From contig NZ_NWUW01000020.1 of NCBI RefSeq assembly GCF_002746455.1, positions 27,234 through 91,233 on the forward strand: 64,000 bases of DNA, in the 5' to 3' direction. Source of the DNA: Bacillus fungorum. Lineage in GTDB: Bacteria > Bacillota > Bacilli > Bacillales > Bacillaceae_G. Each line of letters opens with the position of its first letter. Within the stretch, counting starts at the first letter, position 1. The notes beneath the pieces were generated by a model, which was not told where the DNA came from, ran no database searches, and saw nothing but the letters and a program-made list of their open reading frames with translations. Position numbers and translations under genes: made by a program. Positions 26,061 to 33,169 of the stretch are shown piece by piece.

Positions 26061-29000
26061 CTACTTATCCGTTAAATGCACATACCCTGGACGTGCCCAC
26101 TTACGATGTACCTCAATACCGGCTTGAGGGTGACGTTTTTTATTACGCGGGTTCGCTTTCGGCATCGGATTTTCGCCATCAACTTCTAGCACTTCCATAC
26201 GCACTTTTGTCTGTTTATAAGCAGGTGTATTCGTACGTACGTCCACAGCAGGACCTGTTAAGAAATTAATTGCCGTTTCATTATCTGTAGAATTCATCGG
26301 TAAATATAACTCATTTGCTTTTACACGATCTGTAACGAGTACACGTAATTTTAATGCTCCAAAAGGAGAGATAAGACGAACTAATGAACCTGTTTTCACT
26401 CCACGTTCTTTTGCAAGTGCTGGAGAAATTTCAACAAATACACCAGGCACTTTCGTTTGAATACCTGTTGATTTATTTGTCATATTCCCTTCATGAAAAT
26501 GCTCAAGCATACGCCCGTTATTAATGTGAAGATCAAACTCCGCTGGGAATTCAGCTGGACGTACCCAGTCAGCAATCGCAAAACGAGCTTTTTTATCCGG
26601 GAAGTTAAATCCAGCTTGGAAAAGTAGTGGTGTATTCGCGCCATCAAAACTTCCCCAATGGAAACTATTCCATCCTTCAAGTACTTCATAGTTTGCTTGT
26701 GAAAATAGCGGTGATAAACTTGCCATTTCAGCAAAAATTTCACTTGGATGACTATAACTCCAGTTTGCACCTAATTTATTCGCAACTTCTTGCACGATCC
26801 ACCAGTCTGGCTTCGCATCTTCAAGTGCAGGAAGAACTTGATATAGTCTTTGTACACGGCGTTCTGTATTTGTGAAAGTACCTTCTTTCTCAAGAGACGG
26901 TGCTGCTGGTAATACAACATCTGCATATTGAGCCGTTTTAGATAAGAAAACATCTTGTACAACGAAGAAATCAAGGCTCGATAACACTTCATGTACATGG
27001 TTCGCATTAGAGTCTACAAGAGCCATATCCTCTCCGACAAGATACATAGCTTTCATTTTCCCTTCGTCAATTGCGTGAAGCATTTCAATATTATTAAGAC
27101 CTGGTTCACTATTAATTTTCACTCCGTAAGCCATTTCAAATTTCGCACGTTCCATATCGTTCGTAACTTGCTGATATCCTGGAAGCCATCCTGGTAAAGT
27201 ACCCATATCACAAGCACCTTGTACGTTATTATGACCTCGAAGCGGATATGCACCAGCACCTGGACGACGATAATTACCTGTTGCAAGAAGTAAGTTTGAA
27301 ATCGCAGCGGAAGTATCAGACCCACCTGTATTTTGCGTTACTCCCATACCCCAAAGGATACATGTACCGTCTGCAGCACGAATCATTTCAGCCATTTGAA
27401 TAAGTGTTTCTTTTGAAATACCAGTCATTTCTTCTGCATATTCAAGTGTATATTCTGTAAGACTCTCTTTGAAATCTTCAAAGAAGTTTACATTCTCATC
27501 AATAAATTGTTGATCGTGCCAACCTTGATCAATCATATATTTCGTAACAGCCATTAGCCATACTTGATCTGTTCCTTGTTTCGGGCTAATAAAGACGTCT
27601 GAACGCTCTGCCATTTCTGTTTTACGAAGATCAGCCACAATTAATTTTTGTCCGTGTAATTTATGCGCACGCTTAATACGTGTAGCTAAAACAGGATGAC
27701 CTTCTGTCGGATTACAACCTACAATAATAACAAGACCGGATTGTGCGATATCTTTAATCGTTCCAGCATCTCCGCCCATACCAATTGTACGGAATAGTCC
27801 GTCTGTCGCTGGTGATTGACAATAACGTGAACAGTTATCAATATTATTCGTTTCAAATACTTGTCGAGCTAATTTTTGAATCACATAATTGTCTTCATTC
27901 GTAATTTTAGATGAAGAAATAAAACCGATAGCATCTTTACCATACTCTTCTTTAATAGATCCTAATTTACTTGCAACTACATTCAACGCTTCTTCCCATG
28001 TAGATTCAACAAACGTTCCATTTTTACGGATTAACGGTTTCGTAATTCGTTCTTTAGAATTTACGAAATCCCAACCGAATTTCCCTTTTACACAAGTAGA
28101 AATTGCGTTAACTGGCGCATCAGAAGAAGGCTGTACTTTAAGAATTTTACGCCCTTTCGTCCACACTTCAAATGAACAACCTACACCACAAAATGTACAT
28201 ACTGTTTTCGTTTTCTTCGTACGAGTATCACGCATGGCCGCTTCCACTTCTGATACCGCAAAAATACCGCTATATCCAGGCTCAACTTCTTTAATTAAAT
28301 CTACCATCGGTTCAAGAATATCTGGTTTTAATCCCGTCATAAATCCAGCTTCACCGAGCATCGTTTTCTCCATTAAAGCGTTACAAGGACAAATGGTTAC
28401 ACATTGACCACAGCTCACGCATGAAGAATCATTGATATCAACTCCACTATCCCAAATAACACGAGGACGCTCTGCTTCCCAGTCGATAGATAATGTTTCA
28501 TTTACTTGTAAGTTTTGACACACCTCTACACATTGACCACATGCGATACATTGATTAGGGTTGTAGCGATAAAATGGATGCGTCATATCAACTTCACTTA
28601 CATCTACTTTCGGTTCGTAAGGATATTTTTGATGTTCAATCTCCATTAATTCCGCTGTATTATGCAATTTACAGTTCCCATTGTTGTTGTCACATACGGT
28701 ACAGTATAATAAATGGTTTTCTAGTAATCGATCCATCGCCTCTGTTTGTGCTTCTTTCGCACGAGCAGAATTACGTTCAATGTTCATACCTTCCGTCGCT
28801 ACTGCCGAACAAGAGCGCATTAACTTTCCGTCAACTTCTACAATACAAGTGTCACATGTTTGAATCGGATCTACCTCTGGCACATAACAAATTTGCGGAT
28901 GTTCAATCCCGTTCTTATTAATAACGCCCAATATCGTTGAACCAGGCTCCGCTGTATACTTTTTTCCGTCAATTGTAATATGAACCATGTTGTCATTCAT
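26061..29000 (-). CDS. fdhF: Formate dehydrogenase, catalytic subunit (Mo, cysteine type)
   Basis: 979 residues. Order of domains: 2Fe-2S ferredoxin (C38, C49, C52, C64), NuoG-type 4Fe-4S site (C100, C103, C110), two 4Fe-4S ferredoxin motifs (C151-161 and C194-204), then a molybdopterin oxidoreductase with 4Fe-4S ligands C268, C271, C275 and C303. The Mo ligand position is Cys394 in S-R-Y-C-Q-S-P, i.e. cysteine, not selenocysteine. It oxidises formate to CO2; electron acceptor unknown (YrhE/YjgC type, cytoplasmic, no signal peptide). An upstream frame to 29099 is rejected because ATG 29000 has a GGGGG ribosome site and starts the ferredoxin domain. Confidence 0.93.
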   Translation of the reverse strand: MNDNMVHITIDGKKYTAEPGSTILGVINKNGIEHPQICYVPEVDPIQTCDTCIVEVDGKLMRSCSAVATEGMNIERNSARAKEAQTEAMDRLLENHLLYCTVCDNNNGNCKLHNTAELMEIEHQKYPYEPKVDVSEVDMTHPFYRYNPNQCIACGQCVEVCQNLQVNETLSIDWEAERPRVIWDSGVDINDSSCVSCGQCVTICPCNALMEKTMLGEAGFMTGLKPDILEPMVDLIKEVEPGYSGIFAVSEVEAAMRDTRTKKTKTVCTFCGVGCSFEVWTKGRKILKVQPSSDAPVNAISTCVKGKFGWDFVNSKERITKPLIRKNGTFVESTWEEALNVVASKLGSIKEEYGKDAIGFISSSKITNEDNYVIQKLARQVFETNNIDNCSRYCQSPATDGLFRTIGMGGDAGTIKDIAQSGLVIIVGCNPTEGHPVLATRIKRAHKLHGQKLIVADLRKTEMAERSDVFISPKQGTDQVWLMAVTKYMIDQGWHDQQFIDENVNFFEDFKESLTEYTLEYAEEMTGISKETLIQMAEMIRAADGTCILWGMGVTQNTGGSDTSAAISNLLLATGNYRRPGAGAYPLRGHNNVQGACDMGTLPGWLPGYQQVTNDMERAKFEMAYGVKINSEPGLNNIEMLHAIDEGKMKAMYLVGEDMALVDSNANHVHEVLSSLDFFVVQDVFLSKTAQYADVVLPAAPSLEKEGTFTNTERRVQRLYQVLPALEDAKPDWWIVQEVANKLGANWSYSHPSEIFAEMASLSPLFSQANYEVLEGWNSFHWGSFDGANTPLLFQAGFNFPDKKARFAIADWVRPAEFPAEFDLHINNGRMLEHFHEGNMTNKSTGIQTKVPGVFVEISPALAKERGVKTGSLVRLISPFGALKLRVLVTDRVKANELYLPMNSTDNETAINFLTGPAVDVRTNTPAYKQTKVRMEVLEVDGENPMPKANPRNKKRHPQAGIEVHRKWARPGYVHLTDK

Positions 29001-29024
29001 GGTCTTTTCCCCCTTTTTGAGAAT

Positions 29025-29086
29025 AAAAAAACTCCACCACGAAAATATACGCACCATATTTTGGCACGTTATTATCATGGTGGAGT
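29025..29086 (-). terminator. Leader terminator (attenuator) upstream of fdhF
   Basis: Minus-strand stem ACTCCACCA/TGGTGGAGT with an inner ACGTGCC/GGTGCGT stem, followed by TTTTTTT, 25 bases before the fdhF start. It lies inside the leader of fdhF, not after an upstream same-strand gene. Confidence 0.75.
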
Positions 29087-29092
29087 AGTTTA

Positions 29093-29109
29093 TTAGCACA
29101 TCTTGCTAA
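29093..29109 (-). promoter_or_regulatory. Leader hairpin with AAGATGTGC element (fdhF)
   Basis: TTAGCA/TGCTAA stem around AGATG, 6 bases before the leader terminator. It shares AAGATGTGC with the FNT leader hairpin. Confidence 0.45.
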
Positions 29110-29173
29110 AATACCAATCCATTTATTCATAAATAAAACGATAGATTCATAACAGGTCATATCACGATTCCAT

Positions 29174-29215
29174 CTTTAACACTATAATTATAGCGTTAAA
29201 GTTAAAAATATACAA
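29174..29215 (-). promoter_or_regulatory. fdhF promoter overlapped by a 28-bp palindrome
   Basis: Minus strand TTGTAT (29210-29215), 17-bp spacer, TATAAT (29187-29192). A palindrome at 29174-29201 (13 of 14 arm pairs) covers the -10 box, suggesting a repressor operator. Predicted leader about 180 nt. Confidence 0.65.
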
Positions 29216-29267
29216 TATAAAATTTAAACTACGCATATGTCAACTTGGAACTATCCATAATAACCCA

Positions 29268-29316
29268 TATAAAGCGAAACTTTAATTATCCTTCACCAAT
29301 CGGGGTTTTACGGGCA
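29268..29316. repeat. Dispersed intergenic repeat, copy B (partial)
   Basis: ATAAAGCGAAACTTTAAT followed by GGGGTTTTACGGGCA, sharing its first half with copies at 6872-7010 and 49171-49220. Confidence 0.5.
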
Positions 29317-29467
29317 ACTCGATCCATTCGGATTTATTGATTATGCAAGAGCATTTCAATATAAGAAATGGAAAGATGTTGAAAACGATTGGCCGAGTGC
29401 CTCTTCAAAAGCTAATGTAAAAGTAGCACCTACTATTAAAATTTTAGAAAACGGGATTATTAAATAG
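29317..29467 (+). pseudogene. C-terminal remnant of an unidentified gene
   Basis: About 50 codons ending in TAG, reading ...D-P-F-G-F-I-D-Y-A-R-A-F-Q-Y-K-K-W-K-D-V-E-N-D-W-P and on to K-I-L-E-N-G-I-I-K. Protein-like, but without start or ribosome site; it begins where repeat copy B ends. The parent family was not recognised. Confidence 0.5.
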
Positions 29468-29469
29468 TA

Positions 29470-29527
29470 AAACACGCTACTTACTCTTATACGTTTAAAG
29501 AGCGAGTAGCGTGTTATCATTTTTATT
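29470..29527. terminator. Terminator hairpin
   Basis: Stem AACACGCTACT/AGTAGCGTGTT with a long loop, T-rich on the plus side; between the remnant and the convergent 44-residue gene. Confidence 0.65.
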
Positions 29528-29542
29528 TTGAAGCGTATGCAG

Positions 29543-29677
29543 TTACGCTTCTGTTTCTGGTTCTTCGTTTTCCGCTTGTTCCAATCTTTGCTGCTCTGCA
29601 AATTCAGCTGAAATCATTCCATAATAAATTTCTGGATACAATCCAAATATTTGATATACACTTCCTAAAAACGGCAT
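29543..29677 (-). CDS. Small protein with hydrophobic N-terminus and acidic tail (44 residues)
   Basis: Begins M-P-F-L-G-S-V-Y-Q-I-F-G-L-Y-P-E-I-Y-Y-G and ends with a Glu-rich tail. AGAGGG ribosome site 6 bases upstream. It lies 57 bp downstream of the tubulin-like gene on the same strand, so it may be the last gene of that unit. No family recognised. Confidence 0.7.
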   Translation of the reverse strand: MPFLGSVYQIFGLYPEIYYGMISAEFAEQQRLEQAENEEPETEA

Positions 29678-29734
29678 CGGAATCCCTCTTTTCTAAAGTT
29701 GTATTGCCACTTTTAAGGATTCCCTTTTCATTCA

Positions 29735-32700
29735 TTATACATTCGTTTTTGGCGTTTCTTCTTCATCATGAACGCTTAATAAATTTTGCCACTTTTTATA
29801 AGGAGCACTATTTGGATCTACATAACCTTTCGCGTACGAACGATCCCACAATTGTTTAATAAACATTTCTTTTTCTTTCTTTGCAACCATATCGGCACCT
29901 GTACCGTAATAATTTTGGAAATATAACTCAATTTCATCAAGGAATAGCCTTAATAATTCATCAGAAGTTTCTTCTAACGTTGGGTCATATTTTGCTTCAC
30001 GGTCATACATTAAAATCATATCTAAAATATTATGGACATGCTCTTTACGAAGCCATCTAATATCTTGAGCACCTAATACAAATGGATGTGTATATAAATG
30101 TCCACCTTGTATCATCGCCTTTTCTTGTTCTTCTTCAAATCTGGATAAGATGTTTTCATAAATGAACGGATTATGAAGCAACGCTCTGTGTAATTTGTAA
30201 CTTTCGTTTGAAATATTTTTCCCCATCGACTGAATTAAGAAGCTACGCCCAACGCCGTTATATTGATACACGAACTGTCCGTCAACAGCAACTAAACTAA
30301 TCCAGCGATACATATACGCGTATAGAAGAGCTCGATTACATTTATCATAATCTAACTTCGTTTGCGTTGCATTTAAGTCTGGCATGAATGCTGGTAAGTG
30401 CCAATACTTATCTAAATGCGGCGTTAAACTAGATTTTTTACTATTCAACTTGTTTACACGGCGATAGTACGACTGAAAATAATCACCTTTATCATTCATA
30501 AATCCATTTGCAATATGTCCAGACGAAAGCTTAGGAAAGTCTTGTAGTGATAAACCGTAATGTGCACGATAACAAATGACTTCAAATGGCGAGAAAGCTT
30601 CATTTACTGTATCCTTTTCTTTAAACATTTCTTGAATTAATTCCTCTTGCAGTTCTTTCTTTAAAGATGGATGTATACCCCAATATTGTAATTCCCTATG
30701 ATGTGAAACTTTCGGCACGAATGGACTTGCTAAATGGAACAAGTCTTCAATTTTTTCACGGACGTATTCATCACGATCACGCTTCTTATAATCCGCTTCT
30801 TTTCTTAGTGCTTCAACGATGTTCAGCTCTAATTTATCTCGATAGCGTATTTGTAATTCATCGTAGCAATAACTTAATATGTGCTCACGATAAAAGTCTT
30901 CTACCTTTTTGGATTGAATCTCTTCCGTTTTCGCATCTCTGCAATATTCCCCGTATAAACTCATATAAATTTCTGCTGATATATCTTTCGGTAATACACC
31001 TAAATTTAAATGTTGCTGCATATCTTGCCATATCTTTTCTTGCAACTTCTCTTCAGCTAATACGTATACATTCGTTGGGTTTGTTTTCCCTTCAAATTCT
31101 TTGCTTCGTTTTTGAATTTCAAACAATAAATTTTCACGTGTTTCATGTAAATTATCAAAAAACCTTTCCCAATATTGAATCATTTTACTAACTGCTTGAT
31201 ATAACGATTGATAAACGAGTTCTAATAGCATTTCTTTACGATACTCATTTAATTTGTGTACATACTGCGTTACAATATCTTCAAATTCTTTTTTAAATAA
31301 ACGCTGCTGATTATTAATCATTTTTCCAAACCATCCTTGTTGCTGCGCGATTTCTACTCGGCGAACAGCTGTTACCGTTCCATCAATATTACTCACATTA
31401 AATTTCTTATCGTAGTTTTGAATTAAATTACGCTTTTGTTCATTATTTTCATGTAGTCGATTCATTTTTTCTACTAACTGCTTTCGAATTTCATACAACA
31501 TAAAACGAGCTGATACTGGATGAACAGGATCTGTTTTCTTTAAAAACCATGTATTTAGTTGATATGACTGACCTTCAGAACCACTTGGTGAAAAACGGTC
31601 TGATTCAATCATGTCATATAAAAGTGTCGTTACATGTTCATGTACGCGGCTCGGAATCGCATACGCATATAAACGAACCGCATGATCCACCCTTGCTACT
31701 TCACCTTTCATTTGCTCCATCATTTTCAGCTTCGCAGCCGAAATTTTACACTCATGCTGCAGGCGATTTAATTCCTCGTCTTTTTGCACCGTACGCTGTA
31801 CATAGCTTTCTACAGCTTCTAAAAACAGTTTAGATTTCGCAACACCAACCTTACCACCCTCTGCTCCTTCACGTGTTTCATTATACATTTGTCTATAGAA
31901 AATATGAGCCTGTTCTGGGCGAGTAGCAAGATGTTCTAAATCTTCTAAATAACTTTTCCCACGCTCTGGCTTTTCACGTTGCATACCACGTTTTACATCT
32001 TGATCGTATCTTTGTTTCTTCTCTTGAAACAATTGATCTAAATGAAGCCACGATTCATCTAAACCTTGCACTGCCCATTTTAAAGCACAATATTTTAACA
32101 CATGCTCATACGGATAAATAATCTTTGCCGTTCCTGCCCCGCAATATCGCCCTTTCCCGCTTGATTCTGCTAATTGCTGAATTTGATTATCTTCCTGTGC
32201 AAAATGATTTGCAGACATCGGACTAAATAACTGTAAATAAATCGTATTTGCCATTTGCTCCATATAATCTGATAAATTGTGCAGATGGTGTCCATGTAAA
32301 TTTTCGTAATCGTATAAGAAACAATAATTGTACGGTAAATGATGTTGTTTAATCGTATGATTCGTTCTTCCATCTTCATCTACTTGATCAGGGCGATACT
32401 CTAATTCAATTGTTACGCCGCCGCGTTTTGATAATTCTCCAGTAGAACCGAGCGTAATAGCATGTAATTCTTTTAACGAGGCATAGCCATTTGCTTGCAC
32501 CGTTTCAAATTCTTTCGCACTAACCGTTCTCGTCTTAACTAAAACGTCCGGCATTAAAAACGCACCACGTATTAAAATGTTGTGATGCTGTAGTTTTTTC
32601 CGAAGCATTTCACGTAAATATAATGCAATTTGTAGAAACATCCCTGAACCTGTTCCGCCCGCTAGTGATGTTACGATAATGACACGCACTCCATATTCCG

Positions 32701-33097
32701 TTTGATCGCTTGTGACCGGAAAAATCTTCTCAATTTCTTGCCAAAAGGATGTGAGTTTATCTTCTTTCATCGCAGCACGTAACGCTAAACGGGAAATGAC
32801 GCGTAACTGTCCTGCCCCTTCTGTCAGTGGTTTATCAAGTATAGTTGGGTCCATTGGAAACCATTCTGGAATCGTTGGATCTCCCGCAATATACTCCCTG
32901 GGCGTTTTACTCGAACTCGTTTGCGTCTTAAACTTTCGAATATGATCAAATTTACTCAATGTATTCACATCTGTATCAAATACGTGCATTGCTACTTTTT
33001 TTCGGCGCTCCTCAGGCAGCCTTTCATATATTTGATGTGTCACAGTACTACCGATTCCACCTAAACCAATTAATATCGTTGGAACTTGTAATGTCAT
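29735..33097 (-). CDS. Large tubulin/FtsZ-like GTPase (Tubulin_2 type)
   Basis: 1120 residues. The N-terminus has a G-L-G-G-I-G-S nucleotide loop (11-17) and the tubulin signature G-G-T-G-S-G-M (147-153), with R-G-A-F-L-M-P-D and a later Asn-containing helix as in FtsZ/tubulin folds. About 700 further residues, rich in charged helices and probable coiled coil (roughly 350-750), have no recognised domain. It is predicted to be cytoplasmic and to polymerise or switch with GTP; its cellular role is unknown. ATG 33097 is favoured over GTG 33106 by AAGGTGG spacing. Upstream neighbour is the vWA membrane protein, separated by a terminator-like hairpin. Confidence 0.8.
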   Translation of the reverse strand: MTLQVPTILIGLGGIGSTVTHQIYERLPEERRKKVAMHVFDTDVNTLSKFDHIRKFKTQTSSSKTPREYIAGDPTIPEWFPMDPTILDKPLTEGAGQLRVISRLALRAAMKEDKLTSFWQEIEKIFPVTSDQTEYGVRVIIVTSLAGGTGSGMFLQIALYLREMLRKKLQHHNILIRGAFLMPDVLVKTRTVSAKEFETVQANGYASLKELHAITLGSTGELSKRGGVTIELEYRPDQVDEDGRTNHTIKQHHLPYNYCFLYDYENLHGHHLHNLSDYMEQMANTIYLQLFSPMSANHFAQEDNQIQQLAESSGKGRYCGAGTAKIIYPYEHVLKYCALKWAVQGLDESWLHLDQLFQEKKQRYDQDVKRGMQREKPERGKSYLEDLEHLATRPEQAHIFYRQMYNETREGAEGGKVGVAKSKLFLEAVESYVQRTVQKDEELNRLQHECKISAAKLKMMEQMKGEVARVDHAVRLYAYAIPSRVHEHVTTLLYDMIESDRFSPSGSEGQSYQLNTWFLKKTDPVHPVSARFMLYEIRKQLVEKMNRLHENNEQKRNLIQNYDKKFNVSNIDGTVTAVRRVEIAQQQGWFGKMINNQQRLFKKEFEDIVTQYVHKLNEYRKEMLLELVYQSLYQAVSKMIQYWERFFDNLHETRENLLFEIQKRSKEFEGKTNPTNVYVLAEEKLQEKIWQDMQQHLNLGVLPKDISAEIYMSLYGEYCRDAKTEEIQSKKVEDFYREHILSYCYDELQIRYRDKLELNIVEALRKEADYKKRDRDEYVREKIEDLFHLASPFVPKVSHHRELQYWGIHPSLKKELQEELIQEMFKEKDTVNEAFSPFEVICYRAHYGLSLQDFPKLSSGHIANGFMNDKGDYFQSYYRRVNKLNSKKSSLTPHLDKYWHLPAFMPDLNATQTKLDYDKCNRALLYAYMYRWISLVAVDGQFVYQYNGVGRSFLIQSMGKNISNESYKLHRALLHNPFIYENILSRFEEEQEKAMIQGGHLYTHPFVLGAQDIRWLRKEHVHNILDMILMYDREAKYDPTLEETSDELLRLFLDEIELYFQNYYGTGADMVAKKEKEMFIKQLWDRSYAKGYVDPNSAPYKKWQNLLSVHDEEETPKTNV

Positions 33098-33126
33098 GTG
33101 AACCACCTTCCTATTCTTGCTTGTTT

Positions 33127-33161
33127 GAAAAGAGGAGGAAATATACTACTCTCCTCTTTTC
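33127..33161 (-). terminator. Intrinsic terminator between vWA and tubulin-like genes
   Basis: Stem AAAAGAGGAG/CTCCTCTTTT. It lies between two same-strand genes 72 bp apart, so it probably attenuates rather than fully stops transcription. Confidence 0.65.
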
Positions 33162-33169
33162 CCCATCTA

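Noticed and set aside
27780..27860. Selenocysteine (in-frame UGA) formate dehydrogenase
   Set aside because: The Mo-ligand codon reads cysteine (Cys394) and the frame has no internal stop.
27889..28407. 172-codon plus-strand open frame
   Set aside because: Antisense to the conserved Fe-S region of fdhF; shadow frame.
29093..29109. ANTAR-type dual hexaloop antiterminator target
   Set aside because: The loops do not show the expected hexaloop A1/G4 pattern, and no second hexaloop stem overlaps the terminator.
29025..29200. Classical Moco riboswitch
   Set aside because: The leader has a simple hairpin plus terminator and is too short for the multi-stem Moco motif; I could not fit its conserved core.
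30667..31191. 174-codon plus-strand open frame
   Set aside because: Lies wholly opposite the tubulin-like gene; no ribosome site and a composition expected from antisense of a helical coding region.
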